A stretch of 64,000 bases of DNA, taken from NCBI GenBank assembly GCA_002943765.1, contig PQWQ01000006.1, positions 1,984,001 through 2,048,000 of the forward strand, given 5' to 3'. Within the stretch, counting starts at the first letter, position 1. Each line of letters opens with the position of its first letter. Below the pieces are notes generated by a model. The model was not told where the DNA came from. It did not search any database and saw nothing but the letters and a program-made list of their open reading frames with translations. The stretch comes from Psoroptes ovis (lineage: Eukaryota; Arthropoda; Arachnida; Sarcoptiformes; Psoroptidae). The position numbers and the translations under genes were made by a program. This document shows, piece after piece, positions 39,174-52,480 of the stretch.

Positions 39174-42100
39174 AAAAATAAATTAACAAATCATCATCAA
39201 ACATCAAAAATCATATATTCCGCATGTTTGTTTTTTTGACAAAAGGTTCATTCACGTCAAAAGAAAACTAAACTCTAAACTAAAAATGTTGAAATGAAAA
39301 CTAAAACTAAGCCATCATCACAATCCGACATCATCATCATCATCAATTGAATTCATCTTTGTTTTGAAATTCTTCATTATGATTCAATGTGTTTTCTTTC
39401 CTATTTCATTTCGATTGTGTTTTGTTTCACAATATTATTTATATTAAATAAAGAAAATATAATCGAAAAACAACATCAACAATCAAAGAATGTGTTTTTG
39501 TTTATATAAAAAAGTGAATAATCATAAAATAATCATATATTTACATTTTGATGTGTAATACAATTTATTTTGGAATAGCATTTATATTTGTGTTTGTGTT
39601 TTATCATTTTTAAACATGTATATTTAGAAATATTATAGAACAACTAAAAATCATCATTATTTGATGCGAAAAGCCTATCCCAGAAAAAACAATAAAAATA
39701 ATAATCACATTCGAATTTATAAAACTGAATAAAAATTATTTTTATATTAAATGTATGAATATTTCTGATGTTGTGATGATCATAATAATGATGATGACAA
39801 AATAGTTCAAAAATAAAAATTGATAGTCATTTATAAGAATTGATGAACTTTGCAAACATAATGAGGTAAGCATCATTTTTTTTCACGAACAGTAATTTAG
39901 AAAATTATTTCTATATTTTTCAAGGTGTTTCACACAATAAAAGCACAAATTATTGTCAAAAATACAAAATATAATAAAAAAGGTTCACGAGTTTTTTTGA
40001 AAATAGAAAATTATTAAATTTTCAGTGCTATCAATTCTGATTAGTCAATTGTCAATAGATTGATTGTCAATAATAATCCAATATGTCATTATTATCATCA
40101 TTATTATTTGTCATCAATGATATTTTAATATCTTGGATATAAATTTTGTTGCATCATATATCTGCAATTGATAATGGTTATTCATCAACAATAGCCGAAA
40201 GAAATTTCTTTTTTCTAAACACCATTAGCTACAAAAATGAAAATCTATTTAATCCATTAATGACATATGTTAATGATTTTTCATTGGATTAATGACAACT
40301 TTGATGTTTATGGTTATTTTATGATGTGTTATTGAAAATAGACGAGAAAGAATAAAATGAAATAAACATTTTGGATCATCAAAATGATCGCACAATTTTT
40401 TCTTCTTTTTCATTCAATGATCTATAGACAAAATGATTTTATATTACATAACATGTTTTTTGTCTCTAAATTGAATATTATGTAAGCGTTTTAATGTTAT
40501 GTGTTGACTTTGGACATTTTGATGATCAAATTCGTTTTTTTTCTCGCATTCATATTATATGTTGGGTGAAATTTTCAATGAAAATAGAAAATGAATTATA
40601 TAAATTAAACTAAACAAAATGAAAATTATTGGAAAACTTGTTGTTTTTTGACGTTTTTTTGTGCTTGTTCATTTTGTTTATATTACAAAATTCAAATTTT
40701 AGTTCAAATTACATAATCTTCATAATGATGATGTACAATTTATGACAATTTCCATTGGTTTTTTCTATTTCTTATTGTGTTTTATTGATTTTTTACAAAG
40801 AAATTTCTTTGCTTGCAAAAATAAAATAACATTTTGGTTCACATCTGGTAATTGTACAAAAATAATTCTTGTATTTCTTTATCTTTACAATAAACAAATA
40901 GAAGAAAAATAGAAAAATTATTTCATTTGTTATTTAATTTTGTTAATTTTAGTTTTTTTTTCTACATTTGACTTTTGAAATAATAATAATAATGATGCTA
41001 ATAATGATGATAATAAATTCAAAATTGAAAAAAAAAATTTGGGATGTTTAATGCATTTTGCTTACATTCAGAAATGTTTTGTACAACATACATCGATTTG
41101 TATTCAACGCCAGTATTTTCTGGTTTTCTTATTTCACATAGCGATGATTGTGTTGTGTTTGGTTTGTTGTTGTTATTTTATTCGGGTTTGGTATTTGATT
41201 TTTTTTTCATTTGTTTGTATAATTTTTTTCCCAAAATAATATTTTTCTTTATTTTTGATTATAATTATTTTTCTACAAGTCTAAGCTGTCCTGTTTTTTA
41301 TTTATTTTCTATTCATTATTCATTCAAACATTGAAATCTTATCTTAATTGTTTTTTATGTGCCAAAGACGTATCATTTCGATAACCCGAGAGAGCTGTTT
41401 GAAACACAAGCGATTTAGAGTCAAACACAACAACGAAACATGATCATCAAATCATTTTTAATTACTTTACTCTCGCCTTTTTTATCGATAAAATAAAAAT
41501 AAATAATTATTTATTTTTCATTTATTTATTTATAATTTCAATTTGGTCTAAAACTGAACTCGATAATAAGATTTGAGAAAAATAATGGTCATCAATTTTT
41601 ATTTATATTCGTATTTGTATATTTGTTCTTCATTTATATTCGTATTTATTTGTATTTTGTTTTTTGTTCTTCTTGAATCAAATACAAACAATGTTGAAAT
41701 GTATTTTTAAGCAGTGTGTGTGTGTGTGTGTGCATATTCAACAAACATTGAATATATCATATCAAATCTTGACCCAAAAAGCGAAAATAAGAACAAAACA
41801 AAACAAAACTAAAAGAATCTTGATCATTATTTGCTATGATCAAAATTTTTCATTTTTCTCAAGAACAAATTCATACTTTACTGTCAATAATAGTATTTAT
41901 TTTGAATATGATAGACTTATCATTATAATTTGTTTGTTCATTCATTAGAAGTAGGATTTCAGGTCCATCACAATGTGTGTGTTTGTGTGAGAAGAAATGG
42001 AACAATTTTCATTTTCTTTCTTCAAGTTTTTGTCATTTCACTATGCCAAAATGAAAATGAATTGAATTTTCTTATGAATTTTTCAGTTTTCCACAAATAG

Positions 42101-44304
42101 CAAATCACCATAATATTTCTCTTATAAATATTTACATATCACATGTTTGTTTTTCGATTTTTTCAGTTTTGTTTTGTCTTTTTTGATTCGATTTAGAATG
42201 TCCATATGAATATAATAAAATTGAACACATTTGATCATTCAATCGTAACAAAAAAATGCTAATTGAACAAACCTCTGAACAATTGAACTTAGTTTTCAAT
42301 GGAAAACAAGCAAAAAATTTATTATTTTTTTGATCGATTTGATTTTTCGATAAAATTATAACAGCGACAATCATTCCTCTTGAAAATCATTGATCGATTG
42401 ATCGGTTTTGTGATTATCATAATCATCATCATCATTATTATTATTGTTATTATCTTAACTGTTATTTACATTTGATTCAGATTTTATTCTTTCCAAAATT
42501 TTAGCTTGTTGCTCCATTATCATTGTCTATTTTCATATTATCGAATGTACATGTCTTCTAGATACATCTATCATTCAATGATGAATTGATTTATAACTGA
42601 TTATTATCATCATGTGGATTATTCTATCATAAAGGTGATTTTATTTTCAAGTCATACATGTCGATGATGATAATCATTTTATGTAACAAATTGCGTGCTA
42701 CTGATCGACATTTTCATTCTTAATTCAGATTTTTGTGCCTTTTGAAAATATTTTTGTATATGTGTTAGCTTATGGGTCTATTTTTTTCCTACGATAACAA
42801 ATGATGTGAATATTTGCCGGCTGTTTCTGTTGGTTTGTTGTTTTTTCCACTGTTTTGACTGTCAGATTTTCTCTGGCCATTTGCCGATTATCATTGATGA
42901 TGATCATTATTATTATTATTTTACATTATTTTGCTCTTGGTCCGGCTTTTTTTGATCGACCTTTGACCAGAAACACAAAATTCTTTTTCCATCGGGCTCA
43001 TATTTTCTTGCATGATTCGATTAAGAGTGATTCGTTTATAATTACAATGCATTTTCATTAATGTATTTTACATGTTTTCATGTTTTTCAATTCAATATTT
43101 CCATTTTCATTTTTTTATTCCATTTTGAGTTTTATTTATTCCTCAGAGAAAGAGAGAGGCAGAGGACCGCACACAAACATATGCTTTGCTATTTTTTTCA
43201 ACAAAAAAAAAAATTTTTTTATTTGTTCACATTGGCTTTGTATGGTGGATGGACCATCTTATTTTTATTTTTTTATGGTTCGCTGTTTGTTTGCTCCAAA
43301 TTCAGCCAACCAAACTGTATGTGAATGATCAAATGCCGACCATAAACTTGAAAGTAAAGAAGAAATTCGATTTAATAATTTTCCTCGAAATTTGTTTTTG
43401 ATTCATGGAAAATCATTTGTTTTTGCTTTGGTCTTTAGCCCTAATTTGCTTTAATTTGTGTGTGTGAACTTTCCGACAAAGAAAAAAAAATATTTTTTTA
43501 TTAAAGAATTTCATCGAAATTGAAGAAATCGTTTTGAGTTTTGTCCAGTTTCTAAACAACAAACAAAATAGCATGATAGCCTTTGATCAAAGTTCCGATT
43601 CCGAATCGAATATGTTTAAAATCTTATGACTGATAATGATGAATCAATTCAATTCAATTTAATTGGAATTGAATTCATTACAATTTTGCATATGTACTAA
43701 AATCTGCAAGATTCTAGCACCGAATATTCACACACACACACACACAGACACACATTGCATGACCACAAATCATTCAAAAATATTATCATTATTTCTTGTT
43801 ACAACAATTTTTCGATATTGAATCACAAAAATAAATTAATGACTTTTAGTTATATTGTCACCAAAATGAAAAGAGATGAAATCATTTATTTATTTATTGT
43901 CAAATGAAAACAAACACGAAATCAAGTGGACCAAACCAAAATGTGAAAACAAAATTTTTGAAGAAAAAGTAAAATAATGTAAAGGACTAAATAGACAAAT
44001 GATGAAATAAATTTATCATTTCTGCAGTCATTATTATCATTATTAAATGAGAGAAATTGTGAACCATCTTGATTATGATGATGACGATAATGATGATGAT
44101 TATGATCTAGTTTGAATAATGGTAGATGGTCATCAGTCAAGAAGAAAAAAAAACATTTTTTCATTCCATTCCATTTCTTGGGTTTTTATTTGGTCATTGA
44201 ATCTTCTTTGTCTTCATCTTCCTATCACATTTATTTCAAGTTGTGCAAAACTATTTGTTGGAAACGAAGCAAAAAAAGAAATTTATCTTCAGTTATTGTT
44301 GTGT

Positions 44305-44724
44305 CTAATTTGTTCGTGACATAACATCATCATTTTCTTTATGATGATGATTATTATTAATATGTAATATGAACGACATTAAAAACAAACCCAAAAAAAA
44401 TGAAAAAAATAAAATAAAAATAAAATGACTTAAATGAAACGAAATGGAATGAAAAATTTCTTCCTCTGGAAATGAAAATGGATAAAATAAAGAAAAAAAG
44501 ACATCATTATTCATTATAAATTTCAATTTCAATTTTATCATTGTTTCACATTCATGTTCCACCACCACCAAAATAGTTATGGCTGGTGTAGTAATGGTGT
44601 AAATATTTTCATTTAAAAATGAAAAATGTTTCATTTTTTTCCTTTTTCCTCCTCTCTTTAGCCTTACAAGAATCAAATGAATATGTAACTTTATCACTTG
44701 TTTGTCTGGTGCTAATGATATCAT
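44305..44724 (-). CDS. Longest ATG-initiated ORF in the window (139 codons), probably chance
   Basis: The minus-strand frame starts with an ATG at 44724 and runs 139 codons. It begins MISLAPDKQV, has a basic patch near residues 24-31 (KRGGKRKK), a hydrophobic segment near 100-118 (FILFFSFFLGLFLMSF) and a tail of Asn and His from triplet repeats. With a stop expected about every eleventh codon, such a run should be rare in a window this size. The skewed T/A content and repeats make it less surprising. It has no recognised domain, and much of it is F/I/H low complexity. Confidence 0.12.
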   Translation of the reverse strand: MISLAPDKQVIKLHIHLILVRLKRGGKRKKMKHFSFLNENIYTITTPAITILVVVEHECETMIKLKLKFIMNNDVFFSLFYPFSFPEEEIFHSISFHLSHFIFILFFSFFLGLFLMSFILHINNNHHHKENDDVMSRTN

Positions 44725-47700
44725 GGATCATGTGGCAACATACAGACACACCAAATGATCTATGAATCTTTTATTTTTTATTCATTTTTATTCATTGATC
44801 ATATCGAATATATGTGCAGTTGTCATTTGAATCATTTTTTCTAAGAAAATTTTCTTTTTGTAACTTTTGTTTTAAGAAATTTTTCTTGAAGAAAAAAATG
44901 GAAAATTACTTTGAAAAAATTTGACTTGTTTCAATCGTTCCATCATACATGCACATACATCACAATACACCAGCGATATTTTTTCCAAATTTTCATGAAA
45001 TTCCCTGAATTTTTCGCTTTATTTCCAGAATTTTTTCCCGATTTTTTTTTTGAATGAAAAGAAACTTTAATGATGAATACATCATAATAACTACATAATA
45101 ACAACGAAATGATGTATTGAAAAATTGCGAATTGATGTGTAAAAATTTGAACGAATTTATGAAGCTAAATAATGTATTTTCTCAAAAAATGAGAAAACAA
45201 GTACATTCAACGACATTTGTGAAATGAAAAAACTAAAATCAAATTTTCAAAACAAGCTAATCGATCAGTTCATATATTTCGACATATTAAAATTATAATA
45301 ATCATGAAAATTTGAAAAAAGAAATTTTCGATGACACATACAAACCATTTCTGAAGATGATATATTAGATTTATGAATATTGAATTTAAAATCCATAAAT
45401 TCTTCAATGTATTAATAGTACGATGATGTTTCTGAAAAGATGAGGAATATGGTTTGTTCCAATTGTATTCATGGAATTGTATGTGAATTTTCGTAAATTT
45501 TTGCATTTATTATGAATCTATTTAATTTCATATTATACGTGTTTTTCATTGAAATTATGTTCGTACTTTGATGAATTTAAATTGAAACTTTGGTATTATA
45601 TTATAACAATAAATAATGCTTCTTGCGAATATAAAAGCTGCTATAAAAATTCAATTCCTAAAAATCATTATTTTTCTATCGTCATTTTGATGCAATGATT
45701 CACTTAAGAAATGTATTGATTATAATCACCAAATGATAATAGAGAAAGAAAATTGGTGTGAGTCATTCAATTGAATTTCATCATTTGAATTTGCATTCAA
45801 TTCAATACAAAAGTTGAAAATTTTTGGACTTTTATCGCATTTTCTACTATTCATCTCCGTTATCATATTTACATTTTTATTTGTTCCACACAAACACACG
45901 CATGATGCTTAAACACATGTGTTATTGTTGTATTGTGTGCGATACAAGGAATGAGGATTCAAACAAAAAAAAAATGAATAAAAATTGATTGGAAAAATCT
46001 ATTGAAAATTGACGATGATGATGATGATTGTCATAATCATCCATGCTTAAATCAAATTCTGTTTTTTGTTCCAATTGTTTCTGGTAAGAATTGATGATAA
46101 TGATGATTTTCAATCATTATACCAGCATTACACGAGTAATATTTACAACTCGATGAACAATGAATCAAACAGTCGAAGAAATAATGACTAATAGAAAATG
46201 ATTATAATGAACGAATGAATGGATCAATGATAAGAAATGTTTATCTTCGGACATATTTTTCACTCCCACTGAAATTCCAGATTTACAAACTTACAAAATC
46301 TCTTACATTATTCACCGGTCCATGAGCAGCAGAAAAAAATGTATACGAATGATTTGTGTGAATGAATTTCAAAGTCATTTGTGTGGATCAGAGCAAAGCA
46401 AAAAAATCTGATTCATAATTTCAGAATTGAAATTATGGAATGAAAATGAAACAAAAAGTTGTTCAATTGTATCAAATGATAATTTGCGTGTTGTTGCATT
46501 AATAACTTTGAATTTTATTTTGTTTTTCTGTGTGATTTATGCTTCAGAAATGATTCAAAAGAAAAAAAATGATCGCATATGTTCGTGAAAATGAAAAATG
46601 TAGCATTATTTTTGTGTGTACGAGATTAAATTCAAATTTTTCCCAATTGCGGTCGTCGTTTTTCGTTTTTTGATTGACCACACAATGTTCATATAATTTC
46701 TCTTCAATGCTGAATGGCTGAAAATGCATAATAAATTTTGTGATAATAAAAACAAAAAGAATTGAATCATTTTTATATGTGTATGAACATCCAAATAATG
46801 ATAAAAATATAAAATAATTTTTATAAGATTGAAAAATGAAAATTGGAAACAAATGAATGAATGAATGGATGCAAAACATCATTAAATCATAATGACTTTT
46901 TTTCGTTCTTCTTTGAAGTTATTTGGTCAAATCCATTCAAATGATTCACACACACACATTACATCTGTATTTGTTGTGGAAAGCATGAAAATGAAAGTAG
47001 ACTTTGATAATGATCAAATGATCATCAAATACGTACATTTTGAGAATTGTTTTTCTTGATTATTTTCCAACTTGAACGTGTGCAAATAATCAGATGCTAT
47101 TTATTTTTACTTTGATTACTTCAGATTGTCCATTTGTTTTCGTGATTTTTTTTTTAAATTTTGATTTACGACATGGTTTGTAATTATTTTTAATGAATTT
47201 TCAGCTCTTCCTTCTGAAATATAATTAAAAATAAATAATTAAATTTTGACACTTGAAAAAACCTATTTTTGATTTGAAATTTTAAAAAATTTTGAAATTT
47301 GATTGACAAATCTTCAATCATCATCATCATTATCATTGGGCGAAAATAAATTTGATGATAATTATTGGAATAACAATAATGAATGAAAACATCTTCAAAA
47401 ATAATTATTCATGTTATTTTTACGAATTCAATTGGTGATTGAAACAATAGATTTTTATGTTGCTGTTGTTGTTTAGTTATAATTATAGCACATACAAACA
47501 CACACAATACTGGAAGCTTCCTTACAATTATTCCTAAGATTATCATTATTATTCATATTCAAAACGAAAAAATGTATATCATTTTTATAGAAATATTAAT
47601 TCATTTTGTATTTAGATTTTAAGACTCAATTATCTCAAACACAGATCGTGACTTGATTTTCCGTGTTTTTCATTTTCTTAATTCTTTCATATTTGATTTT

Positions 47701-47855
47701 CATTCATTTCATTTTGAATGAAACTCAAATAATTTAACCGTAATTCAATGCAAATATTGATCTTTATCATTGAATGAATGAATTGAAACAAATGGTAATT
47801 CAAATCATTTGATTATTATCGTATTCAAGTAAATAATAATGAAAAAACAATTAGT

Positions 47856-47905
47856 CAAAAATTTGTACAATGATCAATGATAATTGATCATTGTACAAAT
47901 TTTTT
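47856..47905. repeat. Perfect inverted repeat, 22-bp arms, 4-base loop
   Basis: The left arm contains TTTGTACAATGATCAAT (ending 47878) and the right arm its exact complement (starting 47883), with GATA as loop. Arms run 47857-47878 and 47883-47904. As RNA it would be a short perfect hairpin. Two further pairs are possible beyond one mismatch. It is shorter than a typical microRNA precursor. Confidence 0.85.
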
Positions 47906-48647
47906 GCACCAATGTGTATATGCTGATTTGAAATTGAATTAATCATTTATGTGAATACAAAAAAGATTTTTTCAATTTTTTTTTCTTTCAAGGTAAATGT
48001 AAGGTAAAATTTACATATTTCTGTTTGTGAAACAAAAAAAAAAAAAAAAAAATTCAATCAAACTTTATGTGTATTACCTTTGTGTGTTGTATCTATCCAT
48101 CTATCTACCTATCAGTTACAGTTGATAAACTTGATTGACTTGATTTTTTTTTACAAATCGCTTTTACCCATGAATCCATTCAATGAAAAAACCTGATATA
48201 ATCCAAAAATATGGTCATTTACTATGATTGAAACTGTTTCTAGCTGTTGATGATTATGATGATCATCAAAAATCATAATCATAATAATCGCCATAATCAT
48301 TATCAATGATGATGAAAATGGAAAAATTGAAATGGCGAAAATGCATACCTATTCAATGTGTAAATATTTTATTATTATCATTTTTTTGTGTTCATTATTG
48401 AAATTCATCATCATCATCATAATAATCATAATCATTCATTTTTTTCTCACTCTTAAAAAAATATTATTATTATTATTTGCCTTAAATAATAATAATAGCA
48501 ATAATGAAGATAATATGAATAATATAGCGATCATCATCGTCGCCGTTGTTGTTGTTGTTTATAATGATAATCATTAAAAATTTGATTGCGATTTCGATAG
48601 TAAATTGTTTTATTTTTTTCATTTTTAAAAGGTTTTTTCATTATCTA

Positions 48648-48675
48648 TTAGGTTTAAGGTTTAGGTTTAGGTTTG
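48648..48675. repeat. TTTAGG-like short tandem, telomere-like
   Basis: Reads TTAGGT TTAAGG TTTAGG TTTAGG TTTG. The arthropod telomere unit is TTAGG, so this is a one-base-longer relative or coincidence. The tract is only 28 bases. Confidence 0.6.
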
Positions 48676-49235
48676 TATATATTTTATGTTGGAAAAGTTT
48701 GTTACAAAATTTTAACAAATTTACTTTTTTGATGAATCTTAGAAGTTTGAGAAGAAATTATCTTTAATATCTGACCAACGAACCATCAATTTTATTTTAT
48801 TTCACTTAAAAAATTTTAAATTCATATTTTCCATCATCATAATCATAAACGTTCCTTCTTCAATATTTCCAACCTAAAAATGTCTCAATTCTAATATTTT
48901 TTTATATTTATTTGTCTCATTATCTTTATGAAATTAATTTATCTTTTGCTATTTCGTTACGTCATTTTATTATACGTTTTTTTACATTTCTTCGTTGGTC
49001 ATTAAGTGGTAGAAAATTGAAGGGACAAATAAAAAACTAATGTGTTTGTGTGTGTCTAATCTTAATTGCTTAATTATGTGAGATGTCAATTATTTTTTAA
49101 TGTGTTTTTTTATTATTTTTACTCTAAAATATTCATTAATATCCTTAGAATCTTAATTTGAAAATGTACCTTGAAATTTTTATTCTTAAAAGGTACAAAT
49201 TTTTTTTCTTTATTTTGTTTTTTATTACATTTTTC

Positions 49236-49259
49236 CATCATCATCATCATCATCATCAT
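49236..49259. repeat. (CAT)8 microsatellite
   Basis: Eight CAT units. On the minus strand they read as a run of Asp at the end of a chance 129-codon frame. Confidence 0.95.
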
Positions 49260-49838
49260 TTTTCTTTTTGATACCTGCAATCATTATAATAATGGCGATT
49301 ATGGATGATAATGATATAATCATTATCATTATTATTATCATCCATAATGGTTTCATATTTATTTTTGCCAAAATTATATTTCTCAATTTTTTTTGCAAAA
49401 AAACATAGCCATTGATGGTTGCTTGGTTATCCATTATCTTCTTATGGATGGTAAAAATGGTTAGAAAATTGAAGAAACGATGCTTCATCAGGATGATGTT
49501 CATGAAATTCATTTTTACCATTTTTTCTTGAAAAAAATGATTTTGTTTATTCTTGCTCTTGCTGTTGTTTGTAATAATCGAGATAAATGATTGTAAAGAT
49601 TGCACAAAAAACATTTTTAAAATCTTTTATGAAATCAAAATGTTTGTGGCTGCACATTTTTTTAGGAAAAAAATAAATTCATTTCCAACCATTTAAATTA
49701 AGTACACATCAATGCTTTCACATATACAAATCGAATAGAATTGAAAGCATCAATATCAAAAGCATTGAAGTAAAGAAAAAATGAATAATTTTGATATTTT
49801 TCCGATTTCCCATCCTCTTCTCGATAAATCGAAATTCA

Positions 49839-50036
49839 ATGGCAAAATTGCCATGTTTTTCTGTCTACCTATTCGACACAATCGACACCACCTTTGTTGC
49901 TGAAAGATGTTTCAATAAAACTTTGCATAGAACGACAACAATGGTGGTGAACAAACATGTACTTATCGGTCGTTGTCATCATCGTGGTTTGATTAACACT
50001 TTTCTGGCTAAACAATGTGCAGTCAACGTGTGGTGA
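49839..50036 (+). CDS. Candidate 65-residue ORF in a G+C-rich island
   Basis: The ATG at 49839 gives 65 residues ending CAVNVW and TGA. The predicted protein is not low-complexity. It is Cys- and His-containing (AERCFNKTLHR, then GRCHHRG) with mixed hydrophobic and polar residues. G+C is about 39% by hand count against roughly 25% around it. No convincing splice sites or promoter were found, and the opposite strand is open too (49869-50063). No family is recognised. Confidence 0.18.
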   Translation: MAKLPCFSVYLFDTIDTTFVAERCFNKTLHRTTTMVVNKHVLIGRCHHRGLINTFLAKQCAVNVW

Positions 50037-52480
50037 AATTCTGCTGTTGACTCGTTGTTTCACACAAATTGAATTTGTACCTCAAATGAATGATTACGTG
50101 TGAAATCAACCCAAATGTGAACAAAAACTATGACCACTATATATCTTTATTGAATCGTTATTGAAAAGCTGATGATGATCAAGATGATGATAATGATGAT
50201 TACATCACAGAATATTATTTATTTTTGCAAAAAAAAAATAAATAATTTTATCCATTTTTTTACTCGTGTTTCAAAATGATGATAATATTATTAACAAAAG
50301 CAACGATAATAATAATAATAATGATAATAATTTAGTAGAATTTCAACCACAGAAAAAAATAAATCAAATTTTGAAATATATTTTTCTTCACCATTCATTT
50401 CATAGCAATGAAAATGAAAAAAAAAATGAAAAATTGTACGGGCGTTGATCACGATCAGCGAAAAAAGAAGAATATCAGTATTTTTTTTTTTTTTTTTTTT
50501 GAAGATGTTTTGTTCATTGATGATGATGATGATTACCATCATTTTGATTGTTATTACTGATATTATATGATCAAGATTTTCTTTCTTCTTCTTCATTTAA
50601 TGATCATCAAGTGATTGTATTTGTGTTTGTGTTCATATGATGATGATGGTGATGCTATCATCATCATCATTGAAACTATCATCGTTGTTGATCATAATCA
50701 TTCGACCGAAAAGGCATGATGTTCATCATCATCATAATCATTATTATTATTTCGGTGGAATTTAGACAAAGATTTTTGTTTTTCAACTTCAAGATTTGTA
50801 TTATGTTATTATTAATACTATTATTATTGATAATACATCTTAAGACAAAGACAATAAATTGTTGATATTGGTTCGTTGATGAAGATTTGTTTTTGTTGGA
50901 TGAACCACAAAATAATCGCAATCAAACACACTGTTTTGTAAGGAGGAGTATTAGTTTTAATTGAGTTATCTTATTTAATTTAATTGTTTTTTCCATTTAT
51001 TTTTGATTTCTGATTTTGTATGTTTGATATGATTTATGTGTGTGTGTGTGATTGTTATTTCACGTTTCAATTTCATTTTCAATGAATTCGATGAAATGAA
51101 ATGATTTGTTATTTTTGATTTGTAGTTCTAAATTAACAAATTATAAATTAATTTATCATTATTTTATCTTAAAAGGCCAAAAACACATTTTTCCCTCTGG
51201 ATTTTGATTGAAATATAACGAAATCATCATCATCAACATCAACATACATACATCATAATTAAAAAACATCAGTACTACATGAAACAAAAACAAAACATTT
51301 TACATCGAAATCATTTTTTCATTTAATCCAAAATTATTCATTTTTACTTCGTGTTTCATTAATCTTAGTTTATTCACTGGTGGTAAGAATCAAGAAATGT
51401 AATACAAATAATATGAAACATTATGGATTATTAATGCATTCAAAATATAAACCGAATGATTTATTCATTTATTTCATCTTATTTATTTATTCAATTATTT
51501 ATTTCATATTTCATGTGTTTATCATTGAAACTGGGGCATAAACGCTATATTTTTTATTCAAATTTTGATTTCAGTTTATTTTAGTTTTTCCTTAAACATA
51601 AAACAAACAAACGAATAAATGAATAACGTGGAATTGAAAAATTCATTATTAGTAATTTATTATAAATATTATCATTCATTTATTAAAAGCACCATATATC
51701 ATTAAATCATCGATCGTATCTTGTGCTTAGAATGTGATTCGTATTTTTGCACGTTGCACGTTGTTGATGATGATGAAAAGTCTTCAAACAAATTGGACAA
51801 CAAAAATGACTTTCATCATCAACAACAGCAACATTGAAACAATGGCTGCTGCTGCTGAAAAATAATGATTTCATTGAAAATTGAACTAAATGGAAACGAA
51901 AGCATTTCACATACATATTTTGATTTGTTTGTTTGTTTGTTTGTGCGGCACTAAATAAATAATAATGTTCCATTATAATTTACAATGGCCAAAAACAAAA
52001 GCAAAAAATATGAAATGATGAAAATAATTCACATAAATTGCAAATTTTACATTTTCATTAATCAAAATGTAATAATTTTTCTCATTTTCTTTTCGTTCTT
52101 TTTTTTCAAATTCTATGCCATATTTAGACAGGTGAAATTTAAATGAACATTCAGTTATTTTGATTCATTCATACAAAAATTGCAGAAATTTGAGATCAAC
52201 AAATCAACGAAAAATTGTTTCAAATTCAAATTTTTCGATTTTTTCCTACGAATTTCTATGTAAATGAATAGAAAAAATAAATCATAATTTTTTTCTGTGA
52301 ATATAAATAAATCAACATTTATGAATAAATAAATAAATCATCATCGTTGAGAGAAAAGAAATTAAAGAAAAAAATAGAAACAGAGCTTTTAAATTCATTT
52401 TGTGAATAAATAAAAATAGTCCAAATTCTAATAATAATAATAATATCATCAATATTATTATCATTATTGCTTTGAATAAT
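50037..52480. other. Non-coding stretch upstream of the first exon, possible 5' UTR and promoter
   Basis: GAT/ATC mosaics and a 20-T run (50481-50500) lie 2 kb before the exon. A GCTGCTGCTG patch with CACGTTGCACGTTG words is at 51745-51860. The last 75 bases before the ATG (52406-52480) are open in frame because of AAT/ATC/ATT repeats, then closed by TGA at 52403. No clear TATA-initiator pair was found. Confidence 0.5.

Larger units (their letters stand above)
36885..44304. other. Non-coding A+T-rich stretch
   Basis: Contains the 24-T run (36973), the GGATTAATCC palindrome (38236), the GTAGACGTTCG pair (38735, 38803), the TTCA tract (39155), a 22-bp A+T palindrome near 41494-41515 made of AAATAAAT words, GT and CA tracts (41714, 43729), and an AGAGAGAGGCAG patch at about 43146-43170. 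ORFs reach 101 codons (38433-38738) without recognisable domains. Confidence 0.6.
44725..49838. other. Non-coding A+T-rich stretch
   Basis: Contains the perfect 22-bp hairpin (47856), a 19-A run (48034), ATC/AAT mosaics at 48240-48570, the TTTAGG-like tract (48648) and the CAT tract (49236). Minus-strand frames of 112 codons (46544-46882) and 129 codons (49225-49614) are repeat-influenced and unsupported. Confidence 0.6.

Noticed and set aside
46544..46882. 112-codon minus-strand ORF
   Set aside because: F/I/H-rich with no domain; overlaps another open minus frame (46606-46794), as expected for skewed composition.
49225..49614. 129-codon minus-strand ORF starting with ATG
   Set aside because: Its end is a CAT microsatellite read as Asp, its middle is ATT/ATC repeat read as Ile/Met, and no domain or splice signal supports it.
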